From: Thamnaconus septentrionalis
Lineage: Eukaryota > Chordata > Actinopteri > Tetraodontiformes > Monacanthidae
Assembly: GCA_009823395.1 (NCBI GenBank)
Contig: CM020513.1
Location: forward strand, 10,931,001 to 10,995,000
Direction: 5' to 3'
DNA: 64,000 bases
A program made the translations under genes and the position numbers. This document shows positions 1 to 12,010 of the stretch, piece after piece; the first letter of the stretch is position 1; every line of letters starts with the position of its first letter. The notes under the pieces were generated by a model. The model was given only the letters and a program-made list of their open reading frames with translations. It was not told the DNA's origin and did no database searches.

Positions 1-1167
1 AGATCCATTACCATATTAATAATGAGATGTGAACCGGTCATAGATTAAACCGGGCAATAAAGCATCACTGCCAGGCTGCCTCTCACACTGAGTCATTTAA
101 ATGACGCCGCGATAATTAGAGCCGCATGTGTCAGAAGTGACAGACAGGACTCCTGACGCACGCACACACGCACGCACGCACGCACTCGCTCATACGCACT
201 TCTAGTCCCGTTCTTCTATTTCTTTAATCACAAGCTTCGGTACGGTGGCTGACAAGGGCCAAACACAACACAACTGGCTGATGCGCCTGAGTTGGGGGAA
301 AACAGCTGCAGGTATGGAAACGATGCACATTCACAAACACAAGTCTAAACAATTGGTACAAAAAGAGGATTGTGGTACAAACGGAAAAAAAAACATACAG
401 TATCTTTAATCATCAAATGCGCTGTAAACAGAGAAGCGATGCAAAACACAACGGGTGCAAACCAAGAAAAGACATGCAAACCAACGTCACTACAATGGAA
501 GTCCTCCAAACCTGCAGGGGGCGCTCTTAGCCAAGCAGCTCAATGGAGAGAGACACACAGGTAGACCGAGAACGATACCTGCATTCCATACCTGCAGCTG
601 TTTTCGCCAATTAAGGCGCATTAGGCGGTTGCATTGTGCTTGGCCCTCGTCGGCCACCGTACTTCGGCCTTCGTCGACACGCTCGTACTATCGATGAGCT
701 CGGAGAGCAAACTGGTGCGGACACTGGGACCCGGCGGTGTCGGAGGGAGTCAGGAGGAAGAGTGAGGAAGTCTGCTGCATTCACAGCAGCAAAAAAATAG
801 ACTCATTCAAATGATTGTTACTTTCCGTTCGCCGCAAACCCCGCAGATCCTCGAGAAGCCCTGAACAAACTGAGCAGGATAACGGGAAACATCTGTAGAG
901 CGCGGTGTTGATGTAAGCGGCGTTCGGCGCGGGATCATCTCAGCGGGGGTGCGGTGGGGGGAGCAGCTCGTTATTAAGCCGTGAGGAGCGGCGACGTGAC
1001 GCGGCGGCGCTCACTGTTTACTGTTGCCCCGCGTCTGACACTAAGCCGCCATTGTGCTCCCATAGATTGTGTTTCCGCGGCTCTGAGTGACACGGCGCCG
1101 CAGGTCGGCGGAGAAACGCTGTTTGTTTCCTGCGAATGCCGCGCCGGAGCATTGTGCGAGCGCAAAC

Positions 1168-1188
1168 GTGTGTGTGTGTGTGTGTGTG
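1168..1188. repeat. (TG)n microsatellite
   Basis: Short dinucleotide run inside a CpG-rich stretch (about 900-1260). No gene evidence is attached to it. Confidence 0.9.
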
Positions 1189-1375
1189 GGCATCGAGTGA
1201 GAGACGCTTTGTTTTGGCCATTTCGGCGCAACGCCTGTCGCCGGCCTTGACTCGGACTTGAGAAAATCAACAAGCGCGAGGCCGTGTAAACAGCCGCGGT
1301 GTCAATAATAATAACAACAAATAATGGAGAAAAATCAACACAGCGTTTTCCTGAAGAAGAAAAATGAATCAGCCG

Positions 1376-1950
1376 CAGAGCTGGAATCCTGGAGTAACTA
1401 AGTAATCCACTACTGCAATTAAACTACTTTTTTAGTAACAGAGTAATGTCACGGGATTACTGTGGCAAAACTGGGAATTATATCATAATTACTTTAGCAA
1501 GTAACGATTCCATTACTTTTCTGAAATATTTTGCAAGCTATAAATATTTTAATATCTACAAAATGTCTGAAATTTAGAAAAACAGCAGTAAACAATGATG
1601 TCGCAAATTGATGATGCAGCCGCGCATGCAACGTCATTGATATGCGTGAAGCACCAAAACAAGCATGGCGGCGGCAAAATTAAAAACAGCAATTGTGTTT
1701 TGACAGCTGGAAATACAAAGTTTTGAGTTCATCTCGTCTAAATCGAGGCATGTCGTAGTTCGTTGTACGTTATGTGCAGGAAACAAGACGTTCTCAACTG
1801 CTACTTGATCTTTTTGTAACTAAAGTAATTAGTAATTAGTAATTGATTACTTCTGAAACAAAGTAGTTAAAGAAGTAATTAGATTACTTGTTAAGGAGTA
1901 AGTTGGGAGTCGTTGGGATTACTTTTATGGAGTAATCCCAACAACCCTTG
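1376..1950 (-). mobile_element. hAT-family transposon remnant with BED-finger-like fragment
   Basis: This segment is the reverse complement, with divergence, of the complete MITE at 54977-55336. Shared blocks include AAGTAATCCACTACTG, TTAGTAACAGAG, CCATTACTTTTCTGAAATA and AAGTAGTTAAAGAAGTAATTAGATTAC. It is longer than the MITE because it keeps about 200 bp of internal sequence (roughly 1605-1815). On the + strand, 1710-1805 reads FEFISSKSR, then VVVRCTLCAGNKTFSTAT, then a stop. The C-x2-C with its flanks resembles the N-terminal BED zinc finger of hAT transposases. The outer ends are eroded and no target-site duplication is visible, so boundaries are approximate. The family assignment is inferred from the finger remnant and the sister copy's termini. 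Confidence 0.65.
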
Positions 1951-3326
1951 CACACAACTGACGCAGAAAGTTGTGTGGAGCCGTGTGTGTTTGTGTGTGC
2001 TTGAGTGCGTGGACAGAGCAGCAGCAGGCTGTCTGGGTGCAAACCTGCGGCCTGTCACAGAGACCTACCCAGATTTAAACGACTGAAACCCAAAGCTAAA
2101 TGAGACACACTCAGGCTGCGTACAGATGATGCAGCGTTTAGTGTTTCCACGCCCAGAGAGTTAATAGCAGAGGAAGAAGAGCAGCCAGGAAAAGGCTTCT
2201 CGCGACGGTGCTGATGGAAGCTGCAACTTCATCATCAAGTCGAGCCATTTAGGCGAGGAATGCACAACCCTCCGCGATTTCCAACCTGCCGCGGTGGAGT
2301 CATCAAAAATAATCAAGGAACTCAAATTGCTATCGAGTGTCTCACTGATGCATTTTGAGGAAACGAAAACAAACCCCCGACGTTGTTTTCTTCAGGAGGG
2401 GAGGACGCTCAGGAAAATAGTCGCCGGGAAATCCAGTGAGAAAATCAGACGTCTCGCAGAACACAAAGGAACTGCGAACGCCAGCTCGGATGATTGTGGT
2501 ATTCGATCGTCGGCGGAGGGGGGGGGGGGGGGGTGCTAAAAAGAAACTGAGACATGCCTGTTTTAAAAACCCATTGTGGCGACATGATGAACTGAAACTA
2601 TTTGGTCACTTTTTCCTGAAGCAGCAGTGTTCCGGTATCTGAAGAAAAGAAGAAAAAGCTGAACCCTTAAAAACTGAGATTGCATTTCGGTTGTTAGCAT
2701 CTTGCGCACATTGCCTTTAAAATCTTCCTCAGTGGCCCGTTTTGGCTTTTTTACACTCCAGGTGATTATCGCCATTGTCGACAGTCTAAGCCGTTATTGG
2801 GTTTTTTTCCCCATTTTTTGTATCGACTCTGAGTCATCGCGAGCCACCTGCTGAACGGAGGCAGACAGGTAAGGTAATCTGTGCTGTGATCTCATTAACC
2901 GCCTGCGGGCCGCACAGCGAGGGGAAAAGAGACGAGCGAGCGGAGGAGAAAACAACACGTGAGGCTTCACCTCCTTTGAGGGGAAAAAAAAAAAGGAGGG
3001 AAAAGTTCCGTGCTGAGAGAAAGCGGAGGCTTCCTCCTTCCCGAAAACGACCGCACCGCCTCTGTTTTTGGTCGACGTGTGCTTCGGCGCCGTTCCCCGA
3101 AACCGTGGGTCTGTTTGTGTCTGAGTCGTGTGTCACAGCCCATCTGTAGGTCTTTACAGGGCCGAGTAATTGAGTGGTGGAGGACAGGGCTCAGCACCGC
3201 GGGGAGCCCGCTGCAGCTATTGAGGGATGAGCAGCCGGCCTCTGGGGGCCGTCGGGGGGCTGCGGGGGGAGGGCCCAGCCCCCCCCGCCCCGCAGCCCCC
3301 ACCCCAAACAAGGCAAAGGAGGGAGG

Positions 3327-3352
3327 AAGAGAGAGAGAGAGAGAGAGAGAGG
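3327..3352. repeat. (GA)n microsatellite
   Basis: GA dinucleotide run in a G-rich segment that also contains polyguanine runs near 3440-3455. The open frames across it are low-complexity artefacts. Confidence 0.9.
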
Positions 3353-3910
3353 CCCCTTTCTTATGTAGGAGTGAGAGATGAGCAGCGAGCCACTCGGGGG
3401 TGATGCATCTCCTGCAAGCCGGAGGAGAGGAAGGAAGGGGGGGGGCGGAGGTGGAGGTGGAGGTGGGGTGGGGCAGTCAGCCTGTGGGAGCTGCAGCAAC
3501 TTCTGCAGCGCAGGGTGGGTGGAGTGGGACGGAGGGATGCGCGGCAGTTTGACGTCAGCCGCGTTTGTCTGTAAATTCCACTCTCGACTCGTTTTCATTG
3601 CATTTCCTTTAATCCAGGGAGATTGTTTCACTCTGACTCTTTGCAAAATTCAGAGCAGAAAAAGAGGCAGCGCGACCTTCAGCCCCGGACCGACTTTGCT
3701 CCGAGCGTGGGAGGAGTTCCTAACCGGCAGCGCAGTGAAACACTCAAACACATCCGACTTTTTCTCAACAACTGTCTGAATTTTTATTTTTCTTATTTTA
3801 ACTCGTTTCCACACGTTTGCTGCTCATTTTTTTTTTCACTGTTTGCTCGTTTGATGTTCCTCATAAAACCTCAAGTACCAAAGTGGGAAAAACGTTGTGT
3901 TTCAGTGCTT

Positions 3911-4135
3911 CCTGTTTTATTTTGATAGTCCCATCTCCCCCTTGTGCTTTCTGCCTGTCTCGTTGTCAGTCCTGCCCTTGATTGTTCTCACCTGTGTCCC
4001 CTGCCCTCTGGTATGTATAGTCTCTGTCTTCCCTTCTTCTTCGTTGGTCTTGTCTTGTGTGAGTCAGAGAATCTTTCAGCCGACAACTCCAACTCCTGTA
4101 TCGCCAAGTCAGGTTTTGTGTTTCTTTGATGCTTT
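3911..4135. repeat. Dispersed repeat, copy A (class unassigned)
   Basis: Shares an ordered set of blocks with 11702-12010: CCTGTTTTATTTTG-TAGTC, CACCTGTGTC, TCGTTGTC-GTCCTGCCCTTGATT and CTGCCCTCTGGTAT-ATAGTC followed by TGTCT-CCCTT. The pyrimidine-rich style resembles terminal or untranslated parts of fish retroelements, but no coding portion is present to assign a class. Both copies are in the same orientation and are clearly diverged. Confidence 0.6.
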
Positions 4136-5065
4136 ACTTCCTTCCTTCCTTGTTTGCGTTAGTCCTGGGAAGTGTTTTTTTTTTCCACTTTAGCAATCAT
4201 TGTTTTCCTTGAGTGAGTTGATTTTGTTCAATGAAAAAGCCTCTTAGCTTAGCTTAGGGGCTAAAGCCCTTAGTTCCAACCTGGAGTTTGCACCTACCCT
4301 CCTCAAGGTGATAGCTGCACTCTGCACTAGGCTGCATTTACATTTAAAGTCACTTTACATTGAAAATGTCATATGTATATTATTTCATTAGTGAATTGTT
4401 GCCAACAGTCTTTTAAAGCTTGCATAAGAGGCAACGTTAGCATTAGTGGCGAAGCCTGAAGATAATTTCCAGCCTCCTTCAGCAATTCACTTGCTAAGTG
4501 TGTGCTAAAAACATACTGTCAGAAGGACATTTGTGATGTCACAAAGGGCAATGCATGACTAACACTGCTCCCTGGTTAGTGGTGACACCACCGGCTTCTT
4601 TTTTTTTTTTTTTTTTGCATTTTCTATTTCTATTTTCAAAAGACCTATCAAGGTTTTTATTATTATTTTATTGTCATTACCATTATTTGTTGAGGGTTAG
4701 AGTCGTGGTCCAGGATGAAAATAAAGTTTCACGGCGCCACCGCAACGCAAAGGCCACATGACAAATTCTGACCTTTAATCAGACGGCGACTGAAGAGCGT
4801 TGGGCGAGGTGGGTGAGTAGGAAGTTGTCACGTGGGAGGGGAGAGAGGGAGGTGATGAAAGAAAGATCAGAGGGGCTCAGAGTGGAGGAGGTAAAAAAAA
4901 AAAAAATAAAAAAAGAATGAAGAATGGAGGGAGGGTGGTGGTGGGGGGCAGACACAGGGTGCACAAGGCCAGTTGAGGAAGCACTGACTCATTCGGGCTG
5001 CATGAGAGGTGACTGCATGACGTCAATGGGCTATCTATTGTCATCACACACGGACAGATACACAT

Positions 5066-5070
<5 letters not shown>

Positions 5071-5096
<26 letters not shown>
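5071..5096. repeat. (TG)n microsatellite
   Basis: Dinucleotide run of about 13 units, followed by a second short TG run at about 5119-5128. Confidence 0.9.
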
Positions 5097-5315
5097 AGCG
5101 TGTGCGTCCCTGTCCCTGTGTGTGTGTGGCTCCATGGTGACAAAAAGACAACCAGCATCCTGCACGGCAACAGTGGCTAATAGCGAAGGCTAATGAAATG
5201 ACGGCCAGTCCGGGCTGAAGGTAAAAGTGTCTAATTGAGTCAGTCGGGAGGAAGGATTCTCAACACGTCGTTTAAATAATGCAGGAAAATCACAGAGTTT
5301 CATCTCCAGCTTGTG

Positions 5316-5362
<47 letters not shown>
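5316..5362. repeat. (AT)n microsatellite
   Basis: Alternating AT run with one phase slip near 5324. It is expected to be length-variable. Confidence 0.9.
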
Positions 5363-5364
<2 letters not shown>

Positions 5365-8300
5365 CTTTTTTGCAAGATAGCTCCCAACTAATCACATTAG
5401 CCGCTGAGCGTCCACACATTATGCAACGCCCCCCCTTTGATGAAGGAGACTAAGATTAGATCGTAACCGATTGGCTCCTTGTGAATTTTTGGTAGATAAA
5501 GTCGGAAAACTCCGGGGATTGGGTGGGGGGGGGGTCAGTGGCTTTTACGGGCCCAACTCGTCCTTGCGTTTGGGTTTTTTTGCCGCGTAATTAGTTCCGC
5601 GCCGAGCGAGCGAGGGTGAAACACCGAAGGGCACGCAAACGCCGCAGGCCCCCCCGATGAGTCGATGCAGACGATGCATTTAGGCTCGCTGGGTTGTGAA
5701 AGGCATCTAAATATTTTCCCCCGTTCGCTGACATTTAGGGCAAAGCCTCGGAGCCATGTGGCAGAATGGCAGCGGAGCCAAATGTGACCACCACCACCAC
5801 CCCAACACACACACGCACTCACCCACCCACCCCCCTCCGCGGGGCCTGACAAAAGGCTGTGACACACTTTGGCTGCTCGCAGGTTTTTTCCGATGAATCG
5901 AGATGCTAAGTGCCGCGCCGCGCTAGGGCCGTGTGACACGCGAGGGCCGTGGGAAGAACCTGCAGGGCGGTGGGAAAAAAGACCAGATAGAAAGATGGAA
6001 GGGCAAGTCTGCCTGGCTTTTTTTTAATTAATTCTTTCTTTTTTTAGGCTGCGCAGTGCGCAGTGGTTCCGAATAACGTTTTAATGACTCATGTCAGTCG
6101 GGCGAGTCCCCTGCGTTGCCGACTCGTCCCGCTTAAAAAAACGCGCTTCCTCCCAGGGTTGCGCGGCGGAGCTGCTGCCAAGCTTCTCGCTGTGCATTCG
6201 AGGGCAGACAGACGACGGATGAATCTTTAATAACGCAACAAGAAAACGTCCAAGCCCCTCGTCTTTAAAGGGGCCGTTCAGCAAGTCTTCTGTTGCGAAG
6301 TCAACTTCGTCCTTGAGATGTCGAGTCACTTGTCGGTTATCGAAGATGCTCAACAGTTTCCCATTATGCAAAATTCTTCTTCTATTAATAACGTGTCCGT
6401 AGATGAGAAAAGCCGTTTTTTTTTTAAAAAATCTCGTGCACGCGGAAAGTTCTCGCTCGAACGAACTCTTCTGGAGACCTTTGTGATGTCACATGGGGTG
6501 CTGATCCCTCACTGACACCTCCACCAGGTTATTGGCACTGACCCCAGCCAGGTGTTGTTTTATGGCCAGTTGTAAACAGTGGGATAAATGTGCTGATCTA
6601 TGGAGTTTTGCGGGGAGCTAATTAACCTTGAAACGCTGCTCACTTTGAGTCAGGAGAAATTATTCTTAAAAAAAAAAAAAGCATCTCAAAATGGGTTTAA
6701 TATGGGAGCATTAAAAATTCGCTATCCCTCCCTCTCCCAAGCCTGCCAGTGAACTACCGTGGCGTGTCCACACAAATCTGGACACTTTGTCCACCTTCTT
6801 TTTCGTTGGTTTATTTGAAGACGCGAGTGTTCACACTAAATATGAAACGCGCTGTCGGGCAGCTGGATTGTCCACACTAGGCTTCCTTAGTACTATAGTG
6901 CTGCAAGACGGCAGCTAACTGGAAGAAGGGCCCTTGCCCTATGCATATTCTTATGTATAAATAAGAACCATTCTAAGCTTTTACCAATATATAAATCATA
7001 AATCTGGCCAGATTTCACACACTTTAAATGCAAGTGAATAAAAAGCATCGACCTGATGACCTCATTGGGTAAATAAATGTACATACACAAAAGTGCACAT
7101 GACGCATTCAACAGTAAAATCGCCTTTTTGAGTCATCAACAAAAATCAGCCGCATATTCATGAACTTCGCGCGCCCACGCGCGTGCAAATAATGGCAACA
7201 ATTCAGAGTTGACAGCGTGTAGCAATCAGGCCGGACAACCCCGCAAACAGCGCGCCGACGGCGGCTCCAATCAAACGTGAGTTTTTGCTGCCGTCCTGCG
7301 AGTTTGCCGTCCAAGTGTCGCCCACGCGCCGCCGACCCAGGGTGCCGCGTAATTGCATGTAATTCACCGTAACTCCGTGCGGTTTCTTTCCACATATTAA
7401 CCCACCGGTGTGATCGGCGTGTAGGCAAAGCCACAAACAATATTATCATCCCACACACAGACTTTTTCCGATATTATTTGCGGGGAGCTGCGCACTTTGT
7501 CTGCTGTGAGCGATTAGGGAGAGCGGTACGTGACAATTTGAGACAACACCTACACACGCGCGCACACACACATGCACACACGCAGCGGCACACCGTAATG
7601 CACTTCAGGCTCCTGGGAAAAGCTGCAGTCGCTCCGTTTATTAATGATATCATTTTAGCTCGATATCGTTTAAAAAAAAAAAAAAAACCCTGGAAATAGA
7701 TACGAGGCAAACAGCTCTATAAATCCTCCTTTCACTTCCTGGAAATGTAGCCGGTGTCAGAGAGCTTCTTAAGTCTGCAGCCGCGTCTGTAAATCAGAGG
7801 GAGGCGGAGCGGAGCCGTTGGAATGGGGCTGCGCGGTTCCTGCGATGTCCCGCCGCATTATCCGTGTCATAGCTTATTGCCTTTTTATTGTTAAGTGCCT
7901 CGTAAAAAGCGGCGTCGATACACGGCCACTGATTTGTGCGGAGTGCGGCTGTGAGCCCCACGGCAAACGTGCAACAAATTTTGGGCAAATGTTGGAAATC
8001 TTGAAAAAAAAGAAAAAAAAGAGGTCTTTCATTTAATTTGATTTTATTTTACTTCGTGCTCTGTCTTTGTTTCAGGGGTAAGTTGTGAGAAAAGCGGCTT
8101 TGCAGGAAGGTTGCAGAGCGGAAACGGAACAATCTGCCGCTGAAATAAGAAGCACGTTCTGAGTGTTGCACCATGTCGACCTGTTGTCGGGCATCCGGGA
8201 AGACCTGCGCCTCTGGCATCAGTCAGACACCGGAGATAAATGTAACATGTGCCATGATTTATTTGTCGCACCAGAGGAAAAGCAGAACCCCCCGTCTCTG

Positions 8301-8524
8301 CAAAGTGCAGCGCGGCAACTTGGACTCGGAGCCACCGAACGACTCTCGCTGCTTCTTTTTTTTTTTTCCTCCCGCTAAGAATTTCTAATTCGACGCTTTA
8401 AAATGCTAATCAGCGCGCATTATGGAAACTCGCCTCCGCCGCGCCTGATGAGTCCGCTTGAGACCTGCGCGCAGACCTGCTGGGACTGGGGCCTGAATAA
8501 ATGGATGTGTCCAGATGGACGGGG

Positions 8525-8577
8525 GGAGAGGAGAGGAGAGGAGAGGAGAGAGGGGAGGAGAGGAGAGGAAAGGAGAG
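8525..8577. repeat. (GGAGA)n pentanucleotide repeat
   Basis: About ten imperfect copies of a five-base purine unit (GGAGA/GAGAG). The overlapping open frame (runs of Arg, Glu and Gly) is a repeat artefact. Confidence 0.85.
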
Positions 8578-9527
8578 ACTGGAGAGGGAGGTCTGGGCGG
8601 AATCAGGTAGAGAGTGAGACTCCCGTTCTGCTGCTGCTGCAGGTGCTGCTGCTGCAGCAGCGTCTTATTACCAGCGTGTGAGTGAGCATGTGCCAGTGTT
8701 TGCGCTGCTGAGCATTGTCTGTATTAGCTCAGCCTCGGATCCCTCGTCCTGGCCGGTGGTCACCATAGTAGCCACACACGCGCACACCCGCACGCAGGCC
8801 CCATGGCCGCACAATACACAATAAACAGGCTTATCACAGACAGCAGGACACTGATTAATAAGCCGCTGCGCTGCAAAGTCATAAGCCGAAAGAATCGGAC
8901 CGAATCTGGTTAGCTGTGCTTTATTATGGGATGTTTCTCCCCCTCCAAATTTTTTTTTTTTTTTTACAATTATCGCCTCATGGTACTTTGCCTTTGTGAC
9001 GCAATTAAGCTGCAATTTACACCCACATCTGTGAAGACCAATTAAATATGTGATTGATACAAAGCTTTTCGTCACGTCTGGCCAACCGCGAGGCTCCTCG
9101 TCAGCGTAATGGATGACAGCGCAGTGGAAGTTTGTGCAAAGGAAAACGCTGTCAAAGTGTCATCGTGATTTCTTTTTTGGTTACGTATAATTGACTTGAG
9201 CATATTTCATAGGTTTTCGTCAATTACTGTCGCCTCCTCCTTTCACCTTTGACCCCTGAGTCACATTAAAAGTCTGGGACAGATTTGGAATTTTAATCTA
9301 GAAAATAAAGGAAACCATTTTTATTAAACTAGTTTCTTCTGCCCTTTCACTCTGGGACGGTTTATCCAGTCTGCAGAGGTTCTCCTCATTTCTTTTTCTT
9401 CATCATCAAACCCATTGGGGGCCTGCCATGAATCTGGGATCTCACCATAAAGGAGCGAATGTTCATTACTGTCACAGAGCCGTCTTCATTACACACACGT
9501 TCCTCTGCAATAAACTTATATTCGGGG

Positions 9528-9528
<1 letters not shown>

Positions 9529-9560
<32 letters not shown>

Positions 9561-9587
9561 ATCCGGGCATGTGTGTGTGTGTGTGTG
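9529..9587. repeat. Compound (TG)n microsatellite
   Basis: Two TG runs (9529-9558 and 9570-9587) separated by a short unique spacer. Confidence 0.9.
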
Positions 9588-11449
9588 AGTGAATTTGGGG
9601 GAATTTTATCTCCGTCTCGAGCTCGCCGTCCTACATGTCTGCCATTCCTCTGTGTCACATCATCGGCTGTCGAGCGCAATCAATCAAGGGAGCCCATTGT
9701 GCCTCACAAAAAGCCAATGAGCTGCATCAATAACCGAGGCTTGTGCTCCCCGCCCATGAATATTCCCCTAATGAAACAATCTTACTGCAATACAGGCCTG
9801 GAAAGTCTAGGGGTAAAAAAAAAAAAAAAAAAAATAAAAATGAATATAAATAAACAAACAAGTGGAAAATTAAGCACCCTGCGCGGCGGCAGGACGGATC
9901 CTTTGTCTCGCCAACGCTGGAGGAGTTAGCGGAGAAAACACGCGCGCTCGTCGATCACCGCCCGGCTTTTTGTCCTCTCGCATGTAAGTCAACAAAGGAA
10001 CGCTGGCTGGACTGTAACCCTTTCACTGTAATAACCCCCGACACCCCTCCCACACCGCCACCGCCAAAGATGCAACAAGGGGGGGGGAGCCAGTGGCGGC
10101 AGATAATGGCCGCATTCACTCCCTCGAAACATTGCACTAATGCCCCCCCCGCCCCACCACACACACACACACACACACATCCCCCAACCCTAACCCCGCC
10201 CCTCGCCCCACCCCCCACCCTCTAGCGGCCTTCATTTCCATTAAAACAACATATCACTCCCGAGGAAACGCGGGGGCCGTCCCGAAGTCCCGCGCCGGAA
10301 TGGAATAAAAAAAAACAAAAAAAAAAAACGTTGGCGTTCTTCTTCATCAGCCGCGGCCCTCCCAACGCCGCCATTAGCTCGGCGCGAGGACCATTATTTA
10401 AACGCTGAGAGCGGCGCCGAGCAATTTGGGGGAGCGTCGCCAGCGCCCGGGCTCTCCTCCGTAGCCGCAGCTGCCGAGTTTGTTGTCTGGAATCCGTCGA
10501 GGGGCCAGTGAGCGACGCTCCATTGAGCCTCCACAAACAGCGCTAGACAGACAAAAAAAAAGGAAGAAAAAAAATGAGCCGCCGAGGTGGGAGGGAGGGA
10601 CGGCGGGGCGGGGGAGGTGGTGGTGGTGAGGGTGGGTGGGTGTCGGATTGGGGGGTGGTTTTGTTTTGTTTTTTATTCCCGAAAAGAAAGAAGACGGATG
10701 ATGAAGCGGAGAGCAGGGGGAGGGAGGGAGGGAGGGAGGTGAAGACAATGGAGAGGAGGTGGGGTGTGGGTGGGGTGGGTGAGGGTGGGGGGTGGAGGGG
10801 TGGAGGGGGTTGGACGCCGTGCTCTGGCAGCACCTGGGAGGCAAACGCCCCCCCCCAAAAAAAACGCATCATCAGTCAGGTGTACTTCAGGGCAACACAA
10901 CGACACAAAGCGGCACAAAGGGATGAGCGCATGTGACCCCTAATCCCTCCCCCACCCTCCCCCCGCCTCCCCCGCGGTGAGTCACATGGACGCCGCTCCC
11001 ACCACCACCACCTGTGACACCTCTGAAGCCATGTCGCCAGCAAACCCCCCCCCGCGCCCGCCCTCCCACACACGCACGAAGTCGACTCTTCCTCCTGGCG
11101 ACACGCGGCGCCCCCCGCGGGACGACTTCCGCAACGATCGCCGCCACTCTACCTGGGGGGGCTGGGCCGGGGTGGAGTGGGGGGTCGAGGGCGGCTATTC
11201 TTGACTCAAACAGGAAGCGAAGGGAAAACAATAACACGAGAGCCTCTTTTTTTTTTTGACGTCATCGCGGACGTAAAGGCAGCGGCGAGGCTGGAGATTA
11301 ACAGGAGCCTCTCGGTGGGGGGGCAGGACCCTCTTCCTGTTGCTAGGAGGCACCCGGGTTTGTCTTATCTTCTAATGGATGAACGTCTTGGAGGAATAAG
11401 GTATGTTAAGAAAAAAAAAGGGGGGTAGCAGTAGGCTGGGGAAAAGTGT

Positions 11450-11492
11450 TGAGAATCAGAGTCAGATAAACTTTGTTGTTCATCTTTGAGAA
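11450..11492. repeat. Possible LINE 3'-end-like fragment
   Basis: The segment GAATCAGAGTCAGATAAAC followed by TTTGTTGTTCATCTTTGAG resembles the tail of common fish non-LTR elements, which typically read AATCAGAATCAG then a TACTTTATTGATCCC-like block. The match is short and recalled from general experience rather than searched, so confidence is low. Confidence 0.3.
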
Positions 11493-11701
11493 GAGAAGAT
11501 TCCGAACGGTTTAAGACACTTTGGACTCGTTGATGATGCTAATGGAAGTTTTCTCATTTGTCCCTGTGAACGACAGGCCAGGTGGGAGGAGTTGAAGGGC
11601 CAAGCAGGATGATGTTGGTTTTCCAGAGAGGAAAATGAGTTAAGAGATACAGTAGCTCCAGTTATCTCTCTTTCATGATCTGTTGCCTTCGCATTCCCCC
11701 T

Positions 11702-12010
11702 GTTTTATTTTGGTAGTCTCGTGTTATCTTGCGTTCACTGTGATTTACTTCCTGTTCCTGTTTTCCCGCCCTTTTGTTGCCCCGTGATTTTCACCTGTGT
11801 CTCGTTGTCGGTCCTGCCCTTGATTATTTTCATCTGTGTTCTTCTGCCCTCTTGTATAAATAGTCCTTGTCTCCCTTTGTGTGTGTGCGGTTGTACCTGT
11901 GTTGTTGGTTCCATGGCTGGGTTGCATTTTGTTTCCACTTTCAGTTGACTGTTGTGTTTTTGGGTTAGACATTCTTTTTTGAGTCCTGCCACTAACACCT
12001 ATGCATGACA
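11702..12010. repeat. Dispersed repeat, copy B (class unassigned)
   Basis: Longer partner of the repeat at 3911-4135, with the same order of blocks. It has an extra segment after the first block (about 11720-11790) and continues further on the 3' side (through TTGGTTCCATGG and a T-rich end). No transposase or reverse transcriptase remnant is visible. Confidence 0.6.
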
